Below are positions 19,801 through 29,229 of a DNA stretch of 64,000 nucleotides, piece after piece. The DNA is from Methylovulum sp. (GTDB taxonomy: Bacteria; Pseudomonadota; Gammaproteobacteria; Methylococcales; Methylomonadaceae), in the NCBI GenBank assembly GCA_030653435.1, contig JAURZI010000111.1:62001-126000 (forward strand). Direction: 5' to 3'. Position 1 is the first letter of the stretch. Each line of letters starts with the position of its first letter. A program made the position numbers and the translations under genes. The notes under the pieces were generated by a model. That model saw nothing but the letters and a program-made list of their open reading frames with translations, did no database searches and had not been told where the DNA came from.

Positions 19801-20549
19801 TGAATATTGAGCTACAGGATATCTATACGCAGGCCATTTTATCAATGGCTGCCCTGGTGGGTCTCACTTCATTTTTAATGTTGGGACAAAGCCGCTTGTT
19901 ACGGCTAATTTTTGTGTTTGCGTTTCAGGGCTTGTTATTAACCATGACGACAATGGTCGCGGCTTACAGCACGGACAATCAGCATTTGTACATTTCAGCC
20001 GTGTTGACTTTGGCGCTGAAAGTCGTGTTTATTCCATGGATGCTAAGGCGTGAAGTGTTGAAGATGAATTTGCACCGGGATATTCAGGCATTAAGCAATC
20101 AAACGACATTGATGCTGGGCGGCGCCAGCTTGATGGTGTTCAGCTATTATGTCTTGCATCCTATTGTACAAACAACATCGCCTGTCATGCTGAATGCGCT
20201 GGCGGTAAGCCTTTCTGTCGTGTTATTAGGCATGTTGCTGATGATTTCACATCGTCAGGCTATTGCCCATGTGGTCGGTTTCATGTCGATAGAAAACGGT
20301 TTGTTTTTTGCCGCCATCGTCGCTACGAATGGCATGCCTATGGTGGTTGAGCTCGGCGTAGCCTTCGATGTATTGGTGGCTGCGGTATTGTTCGGCATTT
20401 TCTTCTTCCATATCCGTACCAGCATTGATTCACTGGACGTGGATCTGTTAAACCGTTTGCATGAGGTGGATGAACAGGGGGCAAGGCATGACAAAAACCG
20501 GTCTGCCGTTATCAATCCCCATACTGCCGACTACGAGGTGAACCGATGA
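19800..20549 (+). CDS. Ehr complex membrane subunit (HyfE-type)
   Basis: A 249-residue membrane protein corresponding to HyfE, whose N-terminal part resembles NuoK/MrpC. About six helices; the conserved acidic region is HVVGFMSIENGLFFAA (glutamate about residue 166). The soluble tail is polar and longer than in E. coli HyfE (216 residues). The start at 19800 overlaps the HyfC stop by one base (TGATG); a longer in-frame extension upstream lies wholly within hyfC and is not credible. It overlaps the next gene by 4 bp. Confidence 0.85.
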   Translation: MNIELQDIYTQAILSMAALVGLTSFLMLGQSRLLRLIFVFAFQGLLLTMTTMVAAYSTDNQHLYISAVLTLALKVVFIPWMLRREVLKMNLHRDIQALSNQTTLMLGGASLMVFSYYVLHPIVQTTSPVMLNALAVSLSVVLLGMLLMISHRQAIAHVVGFMSIENGLFFAAIVATNGMPMVVELGVAFDVLVAAVLFGIFFFHIRTSIDSLDVDLLNRLHEVDEQGARHDKNRSAVINPHTADYEVNR

Positions 20550-22012
20550 TAGCCGCCTATCTCGTCTTAGTGATCCCTTTTTTGGGTATCATTCTTTTTG
20601 CACTGTCAGGGCATAAAACCGACACCGGACGAATCAATATCCGCTTAAATGCAGTCACGTTGCTGGCGACGCTTTGGCTTGCGGTTAACGTGCTGGATGC
20701 AGGGACGTTGCTGTCAGCAAACAAAGCTATTTTGGTAGACTCGTTTAACGTTTATTTAATTGTGCTGACGGCTTTTGTCGGTTTAACCACATCAATTTTT
20801 TCTTCGCCTTATATGGCGCATGAAAAAGAACTGGGCAAGTTGACTGACCAGCGCCTGAAACTGTATTACTCCATGTATCAGGGGTTTATGCTGGCGATGT
20901 ATCTGGTGTTGACCACCAATAATATGGGGGTTATGTGGGTGGCTATGGAAGGTGCGACACTGGCGACCGTCTTGCTGGTCAGCTTGTATCGCACCCCTGA
21001 ATCTATTGAAGCCGCCTGGAAATATTTTATTCTCTGTGGGGTGGGCATTGCCCAGGCCTTGTTTGGCACAATTCTATTATATTACGCCGCCGCCCAGCTG
21101 GGTGACATTGGCGATGATGCGTTGCTGTGGTCGGTACTGTACCAACAGGCTGCCAACTTAAATCCGGAAATCCTTAAAATCGCCTTTGTGTTTTTATTGA
21201 TAGGCTATGGTACAAAAATTGGCTTGGTGCCTTTGCATAACTGGTTGCCCGATGCCCATTCGGAAGGGCCCACGCCGATGTCGGCGATATTGTCAGGATT
21301 GTTATTGAACGATGCCTTGTACGCCGTCGTGCGTAATAAAATGCTGGTGGATGGGGCAACGCATAGCCCTATCGCGGGGCATTTGATGATGGGTTTCGGA
21401 TTGCTGTCCTTTTTGGTAGGGGCGTTATTTCTGCATCGGCAAAAAGACATTAAACGGCTGTTCAGTTATTCGTCCATCGAACACATGGGGTTGATGACTT
21501 TTGCCTTTGGTATCGGCGGGCCCATGGCGACTTTCGCGGCATTGCTGCATATGACTGTGCATTCCTTAACCAAATCAGCCATTTTTGTCACCGTCGGCCA
21601 TGCGGCGCAAGTGGCCGGCACACAAAACATGAGTAAAATTCGCGGCCTGATCAAAACCCAACCGAGGATAGGCTGGGGTTTATTGATCGGCACGATTGCC
21701 ATTGCCGGGTTTCCGCCCTTCGGCGTATTTACCAGTGAATTCCTGGTCTTGCTTGCCACGATGCACAGTTATCCCTGGTTAACGTTGCCGCTGTTATTGG
21801 GCATCGGTATCGCCTTTGCCGGTTTGTTCAGGCACATACAGCCGATGGTTTATGGTGACAAACCCGAAGGCCAGATGCCGGTTAAAGCCAATTTATTGCC
21901 GGTCATGATCCATCTGGGTTTGGTGTTGTGGTTAGGTCTGGCCATCCCCGGCTTTCTGGCTAATTGGTTTTCGCAAGCGACGTTATTGATTTCAGGGAGT
22001 ACGCCGTTATGA
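20546..22012 (+). CDS. Ehr complex antiporter-like subunit (HyfF-type)
   Basis: A 488-residue integral membrane protein of the NuoN/NuoM/HyfF antiporter family. Signatures are WVAMEGATLATVLLV (conserved glutamate), LPDAHSEGPTPMSAILSG and DIKRLFSYSSIEHMG (conserved lysine). With the HyfB-like protein it gives the complex two antiporter modules; the third one of E. coli Hyf (HyfD) is absent. ATGA overlaps with both neighbours point to coupled translation and a stoichiometric complex. Confidence 0.9.
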   Translation: MIAAYLVLVIPFLGIILFALSGHKTDTGRINIRLNAVTLLATLWLAVNVLDAGTLLSANKAILVDSFNVYLIVLTAFVGLTTSIFSSPYMAHEKELGKLTDQRLKLYYSMYQGFMLAMYLVLTTNNMGVMWVAMEGATLATVLLVSLYRTPESIEAAWKYFILCGVGIAQALFGTILLYYAAAQLGDIGDDALLWSVLYQQAANLNPEILKIAFVFLLIGYGTKIGLVPLHNWLPDAHSEGPTPMSAILSGLLLNDALYAVVRNKMLVDGATHSPIAGHLMMGFGLLSFLVGALFLHRQKDIKRLFSYSSIEHMGLMTFAFGIGGPMATFAALLHMTVHSLTKSAIFVTVGHAAQVAGTQNMSKIRGLIKTQPRIGWGLLIGTIAIAGFPPFGVFTSEFLVLLATMHSYPWLTLPLLLGIGIAFAGLFRHIQPMVYGDKPEGQMPVKANLLPVMIHLGLVLWLGLAIPGFLANWFSQATLLISGSTPL

Positions 22013-23580
22013 ATGCTTGCTGGACAATAGAGTTTTTGAACCGACTCAGTACAGACATTACCGTCGCGCAAAGCGAAGCGGCATCAACGACTATATGGCA
22101 AATCGAAAGCCGGCATTGGCAACGGTTTGCTGAACTGGCCAGCCAATGCCAGGTTCGTTGGGTTGCAGGATGGGCGGAGCACCTTGATGCCCGGTTTCTG
22201 GTCAACGCCTGTTTTGAAAACGCCGGCGTTTATATTGTGCTGAGAACGGCCATCAGCTGCGCCACTCCAGAGTTACCCTCACAAGCCACCGTTTATCCGG
22301 CCGCCAATCGTAGCGAACGCCATACCCAGGATATGTTTGGCATCCACTTTATAGGGCACCCCGATAAACGCCGGTGGACGCGTCACCAGGCTTGGGACAA
22401 ACACAGCTATCCCTTACGCAAAGACTTCCCTGTACACGGCAAGCCGCAAGACATTACGCCGCCCGATATGGATTATCCCTTTATAAAATCCCACGGCGCC
22501 GGCGTTTATGAAATTCCAGTTGGCCCCGTACATGCGGGGATTATTGAGCCCGGACATTTTCGCTTCCAGGCGGTCGGCGAGCTGATTTTAAATCTGGAAG
22601 AACGCTTGGGTTATGTACACAAAGGCATAGAAAAAATTGCCGAGGGCAGGGCGCCGGAAGCTTTAGCCCGTTTAGCAGGGCGGGTTTCCGGTGATACTAC
22701 CGTCGGACACTGCTGGGCGGCGTGCCGGGCCATGGAACAAGCGGCAGGTATTGAAATTCCGGTGCGCGCATCCTTGCTGCGCGGAATTTTGGCGGAGCGC
22801 GAACGCATTGCCAACCATCTGGGCGATATAGGCGCACTTTGTAATGATGTCGCGTTTGTCTTTGCACAAATGCAGTTTACCCGTTTGCGGGAAGGGTGGT
22901 TGCGCGGCAATGCAAGCTATTTCGGCCACCGTTTATTAATGGACAGGATTATTCCAGGCGGGGTTGCGTGCGATGTGTCGGACTCGGCTTGTAGCTTGAT
23001 TAAACAGGAGATTGTTCAGTTACGCGCGGAGCTGTCCGAGCTTGTCCCCGCGCTGGATTTGAACTCGTCACTGGAAGACCGGTTTTATACCGCAGGCTTG
23101 CTGTCCACAGAAATCGCCGCCGCTTTCGGTACGCTGGGTTATGTGGGTCGCGCCAGCGGACAGAATTTTGATGTGCGCCGCGATGCCGCTTACCCGCCCT
23201 ATACTCAGGTAAGGGTTAGGGTTCCGGTGGAAGCGCAAGGTGATATTGCGTCAAGGTTCTGGGTGCGTTACAAGGAAATCAATGCGTCCTTGCATTTGAT
23301 AGAAGATTTTATCGATTTGCTTGCTGCCGGTGATATTCGTGCCGAATGGCAAACACCACAGGCGGATAGTGAAAGTTTGGGCATTGTTGAAGGCTGGCGC
23401 GGTGAGATTACGGCTTACATCCGTTTCGGCAGCGACAATAAAATTGCCCGTTATTATCCGCGCGACCCCAGCATCCTGAATTGGCCTGCGCTGGAAAAAC
23501 TGGTTCTTAATAATATCGTGCCGGATTTTCCTGTTTGCAACAAATCCCTGAACGGCTCTTATTCAGGCAACGATTTATAG
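22009..23580 (+). CDS. Ehr complex large subunit (HyfG-like, lacks NiFe site)
   Basis: A 523-residue fusion of an N-terminal NuoC-like domain (about residues 1-145, with RSERHTQDMFGIHF) and a NuoD/[NiFe]-hydrogenase large-subunit-like domain (about 165-523). Aligning by eye to HycE, the first nickel motif RICGICGFAH is here RVSGDTTVGH, so the cysteines are S227 and T230. The second motif SLDPCYSC is SLNGSYSG, giving S517 and G520. All four nickel-iron ligands are lost, so it should not make H2. This is the hallmark of energy-converting hydrogenase-related (Ehr) complexes. It overlaps hyfF by 4 bp. Confidence 0.9.
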   Translation: MNACWTIEFLNRLSTDITVAQSEAASTTIWQIESRHWQRFAELASQCQVRWVAGWAEHLDARFLVNACFENAGVYIVLRTAISCATPELPSQATVYPAANRSERHTQDMFGIHFIGHPDKRRWTRHQAWDKHSYPLRKDFPVHGKPQDITPPDMDYPFIKSHGAGVYEIPVGPVHAGIIEPGHFRFQAVGELILNLEERLGYVHKGIEKIAEGRAPEALARLAGRVSGDTTVGHCWAACRAMEQAAGIEIPVRASLLRGILAERERIANHLGDIGALCNDVAFVFAQMQFTRLREGWLRGNASYFGHRLLMDRIIPGGVACDVSDSACSLIKQEIVQLRAELSELVPALDLNSSLEDRFYTAGLLSTEIAAAFGTLGYVGRASGQNFDVRRDAAYPPYTQVRVRVPVEAQGDIASRFWVRYKEINASLHLIEDFIDLLAAGDIRAEWQTPQADSESLGIVEGWRGEITAYIRFGSDNKIARYYPRDPSILNWPALEKLVLNNIVPDFPVCNKSLNGSYSGNDL

Positions 23581-23588
23581 GAGCAGCC

Positions 23589-24098
23589 ATGTTGAGACTT
23601 TTTAGCAAAATCCTGAAAACAGGCGTCATCACGGAACGCTGTAAAACACCCAAGAACGATGAATTGGAACAACTGGGCATTGAGATCAAACGCCGTATCG
23701 ACAAGAAATTTTCCGGCAGCATCGCCATCAGGGAAGTCGATGCCGGTTCCTGCAACGGTTGCGAGTTGGAAATCCATGCCTTAAATAACCCCTATTATGA
23801 TATTGAACGCTTTGGCATCCATTTTGTGGCGTCGCCCAGGCATGCCGATGTGTTATTGGTGACGGGCCCGGTATCTCGGCATATGCAAACAGCGTTACTG
23901 CGTACTTACGAGGCGACGCCAAACCCGAAATGGGTGGTGGCGGTTGGCGATTGCGCGGTCTGCGGGGGAGAATTCGGAGTGTCTTATGCCAGCTGCGGCG
24001 CGGTTTCCAATGTGATTCCGGTCGATGTGACGATTCCAGGCTGCCCGCCGACGCCGCTGGCCTTGATGAAGGGATTGCTGGGGTTGATTAAAGCATAA
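23589..24098 (+). CDS. Ehr complex Fe-S subunit (HyfI/NuoB-like)
   Basis: A 169-residue subunit of the NuoB/HycG/HyfI family carrying the N2-type [4Fe-4S] cluster. Ligands remain intact: CNGCE (C55, C58), GDCAVCGG (C122, C125) and GCPP (C152). So the proximal iron-sulfur cluster is kept although the partner large subunit has lost its nickel site. It lies 8 bp after the large subunit with AGGAGCAGCC just upstream. No ferredoxin-like subunit (HyfA/HycF/NuoI) follows, so the electron donor or acceptor is not obvious. Confidence 0.9.
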   Translation: MLRLFSKILKTGVITERCKTPKNDELEQLGIEIKRRIDKKFSGSIAIREVDAGSCNGCELEIHALNNPYYDIERFGIHFVASPRHADVLLVTGPVSRHMQTALLRTYEATPNPKWVVAVGDCAVCGGEFGVSYASCGAVSNVIPVDVTIPGCPPTPLALMKGLLGLIKA

Positions 24099-24132
24099 CG
24101 GCAGCTCAGGATAGGCTAGCTGTTGTCTTGTG

Positions 24133-24168
24133 AATCCTAATGGTGACCTAAGCCATTAGGATTTTTTT
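24133..24168 (+). terminator. Intrinsic terminator of the Ehr gene run
   Basis: An 11-bp perfect stem (AATCCTAATGG with its complement, 9-nt loop at 24144-24152) is followed directly by a run of T. It sits 35 bp after the last Ehr stop. Confidence 0.85.
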
Positions 24169-24174
24169 ATGTAG

Positions 24175-24238
24175 GGTAGGCATCGCCTATCAGAACAGAA
24201 TGATGGTAAGGATCAACATAAAAACTGCGATGCGTACC
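24175..24238. repeat. Imperfect inverted repeat (GTAGGGT/GCATCGC type)
   Basis: GGTAGGCATCGC (24175-24186) and GCGATGCGTACC (24227-24238) are complementary at 11 of 12 positions around a 40-nt loop. It resembles a small palindromic repeat unit, distinct from the GGGCGTGC family elsewhere in the window. Confidence 0.45.
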
Positions 24239-24246
24239 GAAAGCAG

Positions 24247-24280
24247 TGCTGTTTCCCAAGTCGCAACTTGGGAAACAGCA
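24247..24280. repeat. Perfect 15-bp hairpin with 4-nt loop
   Basis: TGCTGTTTCCCAAGT (24247-24261) is followed by the loop CGCA and then its exact reverse complement (24266-24280). No T-run follows on either side, so it does not look like a terminator. It may be a REP-like element, an operator or an RNA structure. Confidence 0.7.
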
Positions 24281-24704
24281 TCAACACGCCAAATGCCTGT
24301 ATATAGCCGTGCGAACTATTACTCCCGGCCTGAAACCCAATCTTTGTTGCTATGGCAGCTGTAGCGCATGATACAGCTAAACAACCGTTATATTTATTGC
24401 ATATTAATAGCTTTAATAATCAATTGGTTGGATGGTCTGTTCGATCGATATTTCAGGCGCGTCGGCAAACGGCAATTTATTGTCGGTATGCTTAAGTCCG
24501 GGCCATTGCTTGAGTAAGCCCAACCGGTTCAAATCAACCACTGATGGGTGGTTTTCGCTATGATCTTCTTAGTGCAGGATATCAATAATTTAAATACCAT
24601 TATAAATCAATATGCTATAAAAAATATAACATGGCGTATTAATTGCTTATACACAATAAAGCACGTTAGGTTTAACTGCCGGCAATTAATCGAGATTAAA
24701 TTCC

Positions 24705-27290
24705 ATGACTAAAGCATCGCCAAAAATAAATTTACAAGACTATCCAGAGTTGCACGCGTTTGATCTGGATGAAAGCATCGCTCATATCGCCCATTGGCTA
24801 CCCACACAAGGGCCTATCAAGGATTTTATCCACCACAATACCCTGCATGCCGTCCAGCATCACCCGTTCCATAAAGGTGTTGCCATAGCGGCAAAAGTGT
24901 TTGGCGCACGCAGTTACCTGCCGGCAGCCGATTATCAGGCCCTGTATCGGCAAGGCAGGATCAAGGATTTTGCCGTAGATTGGGCCATCGCACATGCCGG
25001 TTACGGACTGGAGCAGCATTCGGCATTACGTGAAAAGTTATTTGTCGTGGATAGTAATGAGCATTATCCGCCGGTTTCGCTAGCTAACCACGGTATCCGC
25101 AATAGTTGGTTGACGCATTTGGAAATTGATTTGAATTCCCAGGTGCATCCTGTTTTGTTTCGCTTGTTGGCCAACTTTTTGGATCAGGGCATCAGTCGTT
25201 GGACGTTGTCTAAAAACGGTGAGTCCTTCTGGAATTGCGTCTGGCGCTTGGCGCAAAACAGCCTGCTGCCGCTTTATCCTTTCGATGATGTGGTCGTGCG
25301 CGAATTATTAAACCAGAGCCCAAATGAAGTCATTCTGGCTTGTCTGGAACGGATAGTCGGTGCTGAAGACCTGTATGAACAGTATCTGTTGGAGATGATA
25401 TTGGCCCATCCCGGCTGGTCGGGCATGGTGCGGCTTATCGAGCTTGACCCTAAATCCCTGCTGGAACGCCGGGACATTTCGCTGAAAGAAATGATCGCGG
25501 TGGAGATGCTTGCCGAGCTCGCTATCCTGCGTAAAAAACGTGGCGCTGGGTTTGCTGCGGTTGCCGCCATGCCGGATACCGACGACATCCCGCTGTTGCA
25601 CGATTATGAAGACAAAGCGGTCGTGCCGTTAACACTGAAAATATGGCATGAAGCCATGGAATATTCGCTGCATGCCGAATTGTTGGCAGCGCTAAAGGCC
25701 CAAGATGCCCCGGCAAAACCTAAGGCTGCGCCGATTGCACAAGCCTTCTTTTGTATCGACGACCGCGAATGTTCGTTGCGCCGTTATTTGGAAGAACTAA
25801 ACCCTGCTATTGAAACCTTTGGTGCCGCCGGTTTTTTTGGCATTGATTTCCTGTACCAGGGGTTTGACGATGCTTATCCGGTTGCCCAGTGCCCCAATAT
25901 CTTGACTCCTAAGCACTTGATTATGGAGTCAAACCTGAAGCCTGAAACAGAGAAGGACGATTTGGCGGAGGGTTTTTCCGATTTGCATATCATGCCGCAT
26001 TCCTTATTTCGGGGTTGGCTGTTTACACAAATCTTAGGTATGGGCTATGCGGCACGCATGCTTTGGGATGTGTTCCGCCCTGGTTCACAGTTGTTGAAAA
26101 TTAAGAAATTAAGCGAAGTGGAAGCGCATACCCATTTGCATTTGTTGCGGGAAAACGATGAGCCGGATGCAGACGGGCGCTTGCTGGGGTTTTCATTTAC
26201 CGAGATGGCCGACAAGATTGAAGGCTTGTTGCGTAATATCGGCTTGACTAAAAATTTCGCAGCACTGGTCGTTGTCGTTGCCCACGGTTCCAGTAGTGTC
26301 AATAATCCGCATTTTGCCGCTTATGATTGCGGCGCTTGTTCGGGTAAGCCGGGTGCGCCTAATGCCCGGGCGTTTGCCTGGATGGCCAACCACGCGTCGG
26401 TGCGGGAGATTTTGCGGGAGCGCGGCATAGATATTCCAGACAACAGCTATTTTGTCGCCGCTTTGCATAATACCAGCCGTGATGAAATCACTTATTTCGA
26501 TAAACATCTGTTTGCACAGTATCCGGCCGAGGCCTTGCAGGCTTTCCAGGGGACTATGCGGCAGGCTTTGCAGAAAAATGCGCTGGAGCGTTGCCGCTGG
26601 TTCGAACTGGGGCCGCAGTCCAATGCCCATGACGAGGCGCACGAGCATGTTATCGCCCGCGCATCGTCGATATTCGAGCCGCGGCCTGAGCTTAACCATT
26701 CCAATAATCTGTATTGCGTGGTTGGCAGACGGTCATTGACCCGGGGATTATTTCTCGACCGGCGCTCATTTCTGCATTCTTACGATCCAGGTTCCGACCC
26801 TGACGGTAAGCTCATCGTTAAAATTCTGTCGGCGATTATTCCGGTTTGCGGCGGCATTAATCTGGAATACCTGTTCTCGCGCATCGACAACTCGATTTAT
26901 GGCGCCGGGACCAAGCTGCCCCATAATGTTATCGGCCTGTTAGGCGTTGCCAACGGTGTCGAAGGCGATTTACGCACCGGCCTGCCATCGCAGATGATAG
27001 AAGTTCATGAACCTGCACGGTTGTTGATCGTGATCGAACAAACGACGGCGCTGCTGGATAAGGCTTTTGCAAACCTGGGCGGACCATTGAGGGCGTGGCT
27101 GGATAACGACTGGGTCAGATTAGCCGCATGCCATCCCGATAACCGTGGGCTGTTTTTTTACCACAGCACGGGTTGGGAGCCGGTTGAGCTGCCTGAAGAC
27201 TGTGCCGTACCCTCGGCTAACCGCTCGGAAACCATTATCGTCGGCCAACGCGCAACGATTCCGGTGCATTTATTAAGGAGCCATGCATGA
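24705..27290 (+). CDS. dabA: Inorganic carbon uptake subunit DabA (DUF2309)
   Basis: An 861-residue protein of the DUF2309/DabA family, the cytoplasmic zinc subunit with a beta-carbonic-anhydrase-like site that hydrates CO2 vectorially. Expected zinc and active-site residues are present: C350 and D352 in FCIDDRE, H527 in VVAHGSS and C542 in YDCGACSG. Their spacing closely matches the C351/D353/H524/C539 set described for Halothiobacillus DabA2. It partners with the NuoL-like DabB, which follows with a 4-bp overlap. Together they accumulate bicarbonate using the ion gradient. In a methanotroph it could supply bicarbonate to anaplerotic carboxylases or a Calvin cycle. Confidence 0.93.
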   Translation: MTKASPKINLQDYPELHAFDLDESIAHIAHWLPTQGPIKDFIHHNTLHAVQHHPFHKGVAIAAKVFGARSYLPAADYQALYRQGRIKDFAVDWAIAHAGYGLEQHSALREKLFVVDSNEHYPPVSLANHGIRNSWLTHLEIDLNSQVHPVLFRLLANFLDQGISRWTLSKNGESFWNCVWRLAQNSLLPLYPFDDVVVRELLNQSPNEVILACLERIVGAEDLYEQYLLEMILAHPGWSGMVRLIELDPKSLLERRDISLKEMIAVEMLAELAILRKKRGAGFAAVAAMPDTDDIPLLHDYEDKAVVPLTLKIWHEAMEYSLHAELLAALKAQDAPAKPKAAPIAQAFFCIDDRECSLRRYLEELNPAIETFGAAGFFGIDFLYQGFDDAYPVAQCPNILTPKHLIMESNLKPETEKDDLAEGFSDLHIMPHSLFRGWLFTQILGMGYAARMLWDVFRPGSQLLKIKKLSEVEAHTHLHLLRENDEPDADGRLLGFSFTEMADKIEGLLRNIGLTKNFAALVVVVAHGSSSVNNPHFAAYDCGACSGKPGAPNARAFAWMANHASVREILRERGIDIPDNSYFVAALHNTSRDEITYFDKHLFAQYPAEALQAFQGTMRQALQKNALERCRWFELGPQSNAHDEAHEHVIARASSIFEPRPELNHSNNLYCVVGRRSLTRGLFLDRRSFLHSYDPGSDPDGKLIVKILSAIIPVCGGINLEYLFSRIDNSIYGAGTKLPHNVIGLLGVANGVEGDLRTGLPSQMIEVHEPARLLIVIEQTTALLDKAFANLGGPLRAWLDNDWVRLAACHPDNRGLFFYHSTGWEPVELPEDCAVPSANRSETIIVGQRATIPVHLLRSHA

Positions 27291-29158
27291 ACGCATTATT
27301 ACTGGCCTGCCAGTTTTTACCCTTATTAGGTTTTTTAACCATCGCTTTATTCGGCAATACTGAGAAAAAAATCGCGGCCCTCAGCTTCTGGACAACCCAT
27401 GCCATGGGGCTGAGTATTATTGTGTTGTTGGCGATTTGGGCTTACAGCGGCTTTTCTGCCCATGAATTTGAATGGTTCACATTGTACGAGCGCGGTAGTT
27501 ACCGGTTCCCTCTCCTGTTCTTTCTCGACAAAGTCAGCGCCGTTTATCTGTTCGCCGTATGGGTCATCTTCTCGGTTATCGTCCGTTATTGCAGGAATTA
27601 TTTGCATAGGGAAAGCGGCTATAAACGGTTTTTTATGACTATTTTCAGCTTTGCATTCGGCTTGAATATGGTTGTGCTGTCCGGTTCGATAGATATGTTG
27701 TTTGCCGGCTGGGAAATTGTCGGTGTTTCATCATTTTTATTGATTGCTTTTTATCGGCACCGTATCCAGCCGGTACGCAATGCCTTGCGGGCGTATACGG
27801 TTTACCGGTTTTGCGACATCGGTTTATTGCTGGGTGCGTGGATGGGCCATTTACTGTTCCACGAGAGCGACCACTTCAGCCAGTTATCGCTGTTGTTTGA
27901 ACACAATGCGTCGCCAGCCAGTTTTCCGGCTTTATTGCTGATGTCGTTGCTGATTTTTATCGCTGCATCGGGCAAATCCGCGCAGTTTCCTTTCTGTTTC
28001 TGGCTACCCAGGGCGATGGAAGGGCCGACGCCGTCCAGCGCGATTTTTTACGGCGCGCTGTCGGTGCATTTGGGGGTGTTTTTATTACTGCGTACCTCGC
28101 CGATCTGGAGCTATCACATCCTGACCCGGACGTTGTTGTTTGGTATTGGTTTGCTGACCGTGCTGATTGCGAGTTTCGCGGAGCAAACCCAGTCGAATAT
28201 CAAAGGCCAAGTGGCTTATGCGTCAATTACCCAGGTAGGCTTTATGTTTATGGAGCTGGCATTGGGATTGGAAACCTTGGTATTGGTGCATTTTTTGGGC
28301 AACGCGTTTCTGCGTTGTTACCAGTTGCTGGTGTCGCCGTCTATCGTCGCCCACATGTTACGTGTCGAAGGCGCCATAGATACGGCTATTGATACTAAAA
28401 AACCGTCTTTGCAAGCCTATTTACCGGTCTCGATACGCGACACGTTGCCGGAAGTCTTGCAAAACACGCTGTATGTGTTCGCGTTGCAGGAAGGTAACCT
28501 GGAGTTGTTAGTCCGTTCGATACTCTGGACACCGCTAAAACAAATGGGCGCGAATATTAACCGCGCTAATGTCTGGTTAAAACTGGCGATTGGCGCGGGT
28601 ATTATCATGGTGTTTATGCTGGCGGTATTGACGGGTGTGATGGATTTCACTTATCTGGCTGTGCCTGCCGTGCTGGCTATGGTCATGGCATCGTTAAGCG
28701 CGTTTAGCCAGAAACACAGTTTTATCAGCATATGGAACGCCGTTGCGTTGAGTTGTTTATTAGCTGCCAGTGCGGTCTGGTTTTTACACCCCAGCGACTG
28801 GTCGTATATCTTGTTATTTGCTACGGGTATCATCCCTTCCTGGCTGCTGGGCATCCTGGTACTTGGCAAATTGCCTAAAAATGAGAACTTCCGGGATTCC
28901 CCCTTTGCCTATCGCGCCATGGCGGAAACCAATCCCGGCTTATCGCTGCTATTGTTCCTGAGCTTTTTGGGTCTGGTCGGTTTTCCGATCACGCCGGCTT
29001 TTATCGGCGAAGACTTGCTGCTTTATCATGCCAGTAGCCACCAGCATTCGTGGGTTGCGGCATTAATTGCCGTATGTTTTGTTATTAACGGCATTGCCGC
29101 AGCACGCGTATTCCTGCGTATCTGTATGGGCAGGCCATCTGAAATTTCCGAGGCTTAA
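27287..29158 (+). CDS. dabB: Membrane subunit DabB (NuoL/MrpA-like)
   Basis: A 623-residue integral membrane protein with about 14-16 predicted helices, related to NuoL and MrpA. Typical motifs are MLFAGWEIVGVSSFLLIAFYR (about residues 135-155, conserved glutamate), LPRAMEGPTPSSAIFYGALS and NIKGQVAYASITQVGFM. In DAB complexes it is the ion-translocating partner that drives DabA. Start and dabA stop overlap (ATGA), the standard DAB arrangement. It lacks the NuoL C-terminal lateral helix pattern and complex I neighbours, so it is not a complex I gene. Confidence 0.92.
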   Translation: MNALLLACQFLPLLGFLTIALFGNTEKKIAALSFWTTHAMGLSIIVLLAIWAYSGFSAHEFEWFTLYERGSYRFPLLFFLDKVSAVYLFAVWVIFSVIVRYCRNYLHRESGYKRFFMTIFSFAFGLNMVVLSGSIDMLFAGWEIVGVSSFLLIAFYRHRIQPVRNALRAYTVYRFCDIGLLLGAWMGHLLFHESDHFSQLSLLFEHNASPASFPALLLMSLLIFIAASGKSAQFPFCFWLPRAMEGPTPSSAIFYGALSVHLGVFLLLRTSPIWSYHILTRTLLFGIGLLTVLIASFAEQTQSNIKGQVAYASITQVGFMFMELALGLETLVLVHFLGNAFLRCYQLLVSPSIVAHMLRVEGAIDTAIDTKKPSLQAYLPVSIRDTLPEVLQNTLYVFALQEGNLELLVRSILWTPLKQMGANINRANVWLKLAIGAGIIMVFMLAVLTGVMDFTYLAVPAVLAMVMASLSAFSQKHSFISIWNAVALSCLLAASAVWFLHPSDWSYILLFATGIIPSWLLGILVLGKLPKNENFRDSPFAYRAMAETNPGLSLLLFLSFLGLVGFPITPAFIGEDLLLYHASSHQHSWVAALIAVCFVINGIAAARVFLRICMGRPSEISEA

Positions 29159-29229
29159 TAAAGCCTTAACTCATACGGTAAGCCTTGTTGGGCGGCTCCG
29201 TTACTTCACATATCTTAAAGGGATAAAAA

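Larger units (their letters stand above)
24099..24704. other. Structured 606-bp spacer between the Ehr genes and dabA
   Basis: No credible gene is seen. The left part holds a terminator (24133-24168), an imperfect inverted repeat (24175-24238) and a perfect 15-bp hairpin (24247-24280). The right 300 bp are AT-rich and probably contain the dabA promoter, but several AT-rich hexamers compete and none can be singled out. Confidence 0.6.

Noticed and set aside
16701-24098. Active [NiFe] group 4 hydrogenase or respiratory complex I
   Set aside because: The NiFe cysteines are all replaced, and NuoE, F, G, I, J and A types are absent. The Ehr interpretation fits better.
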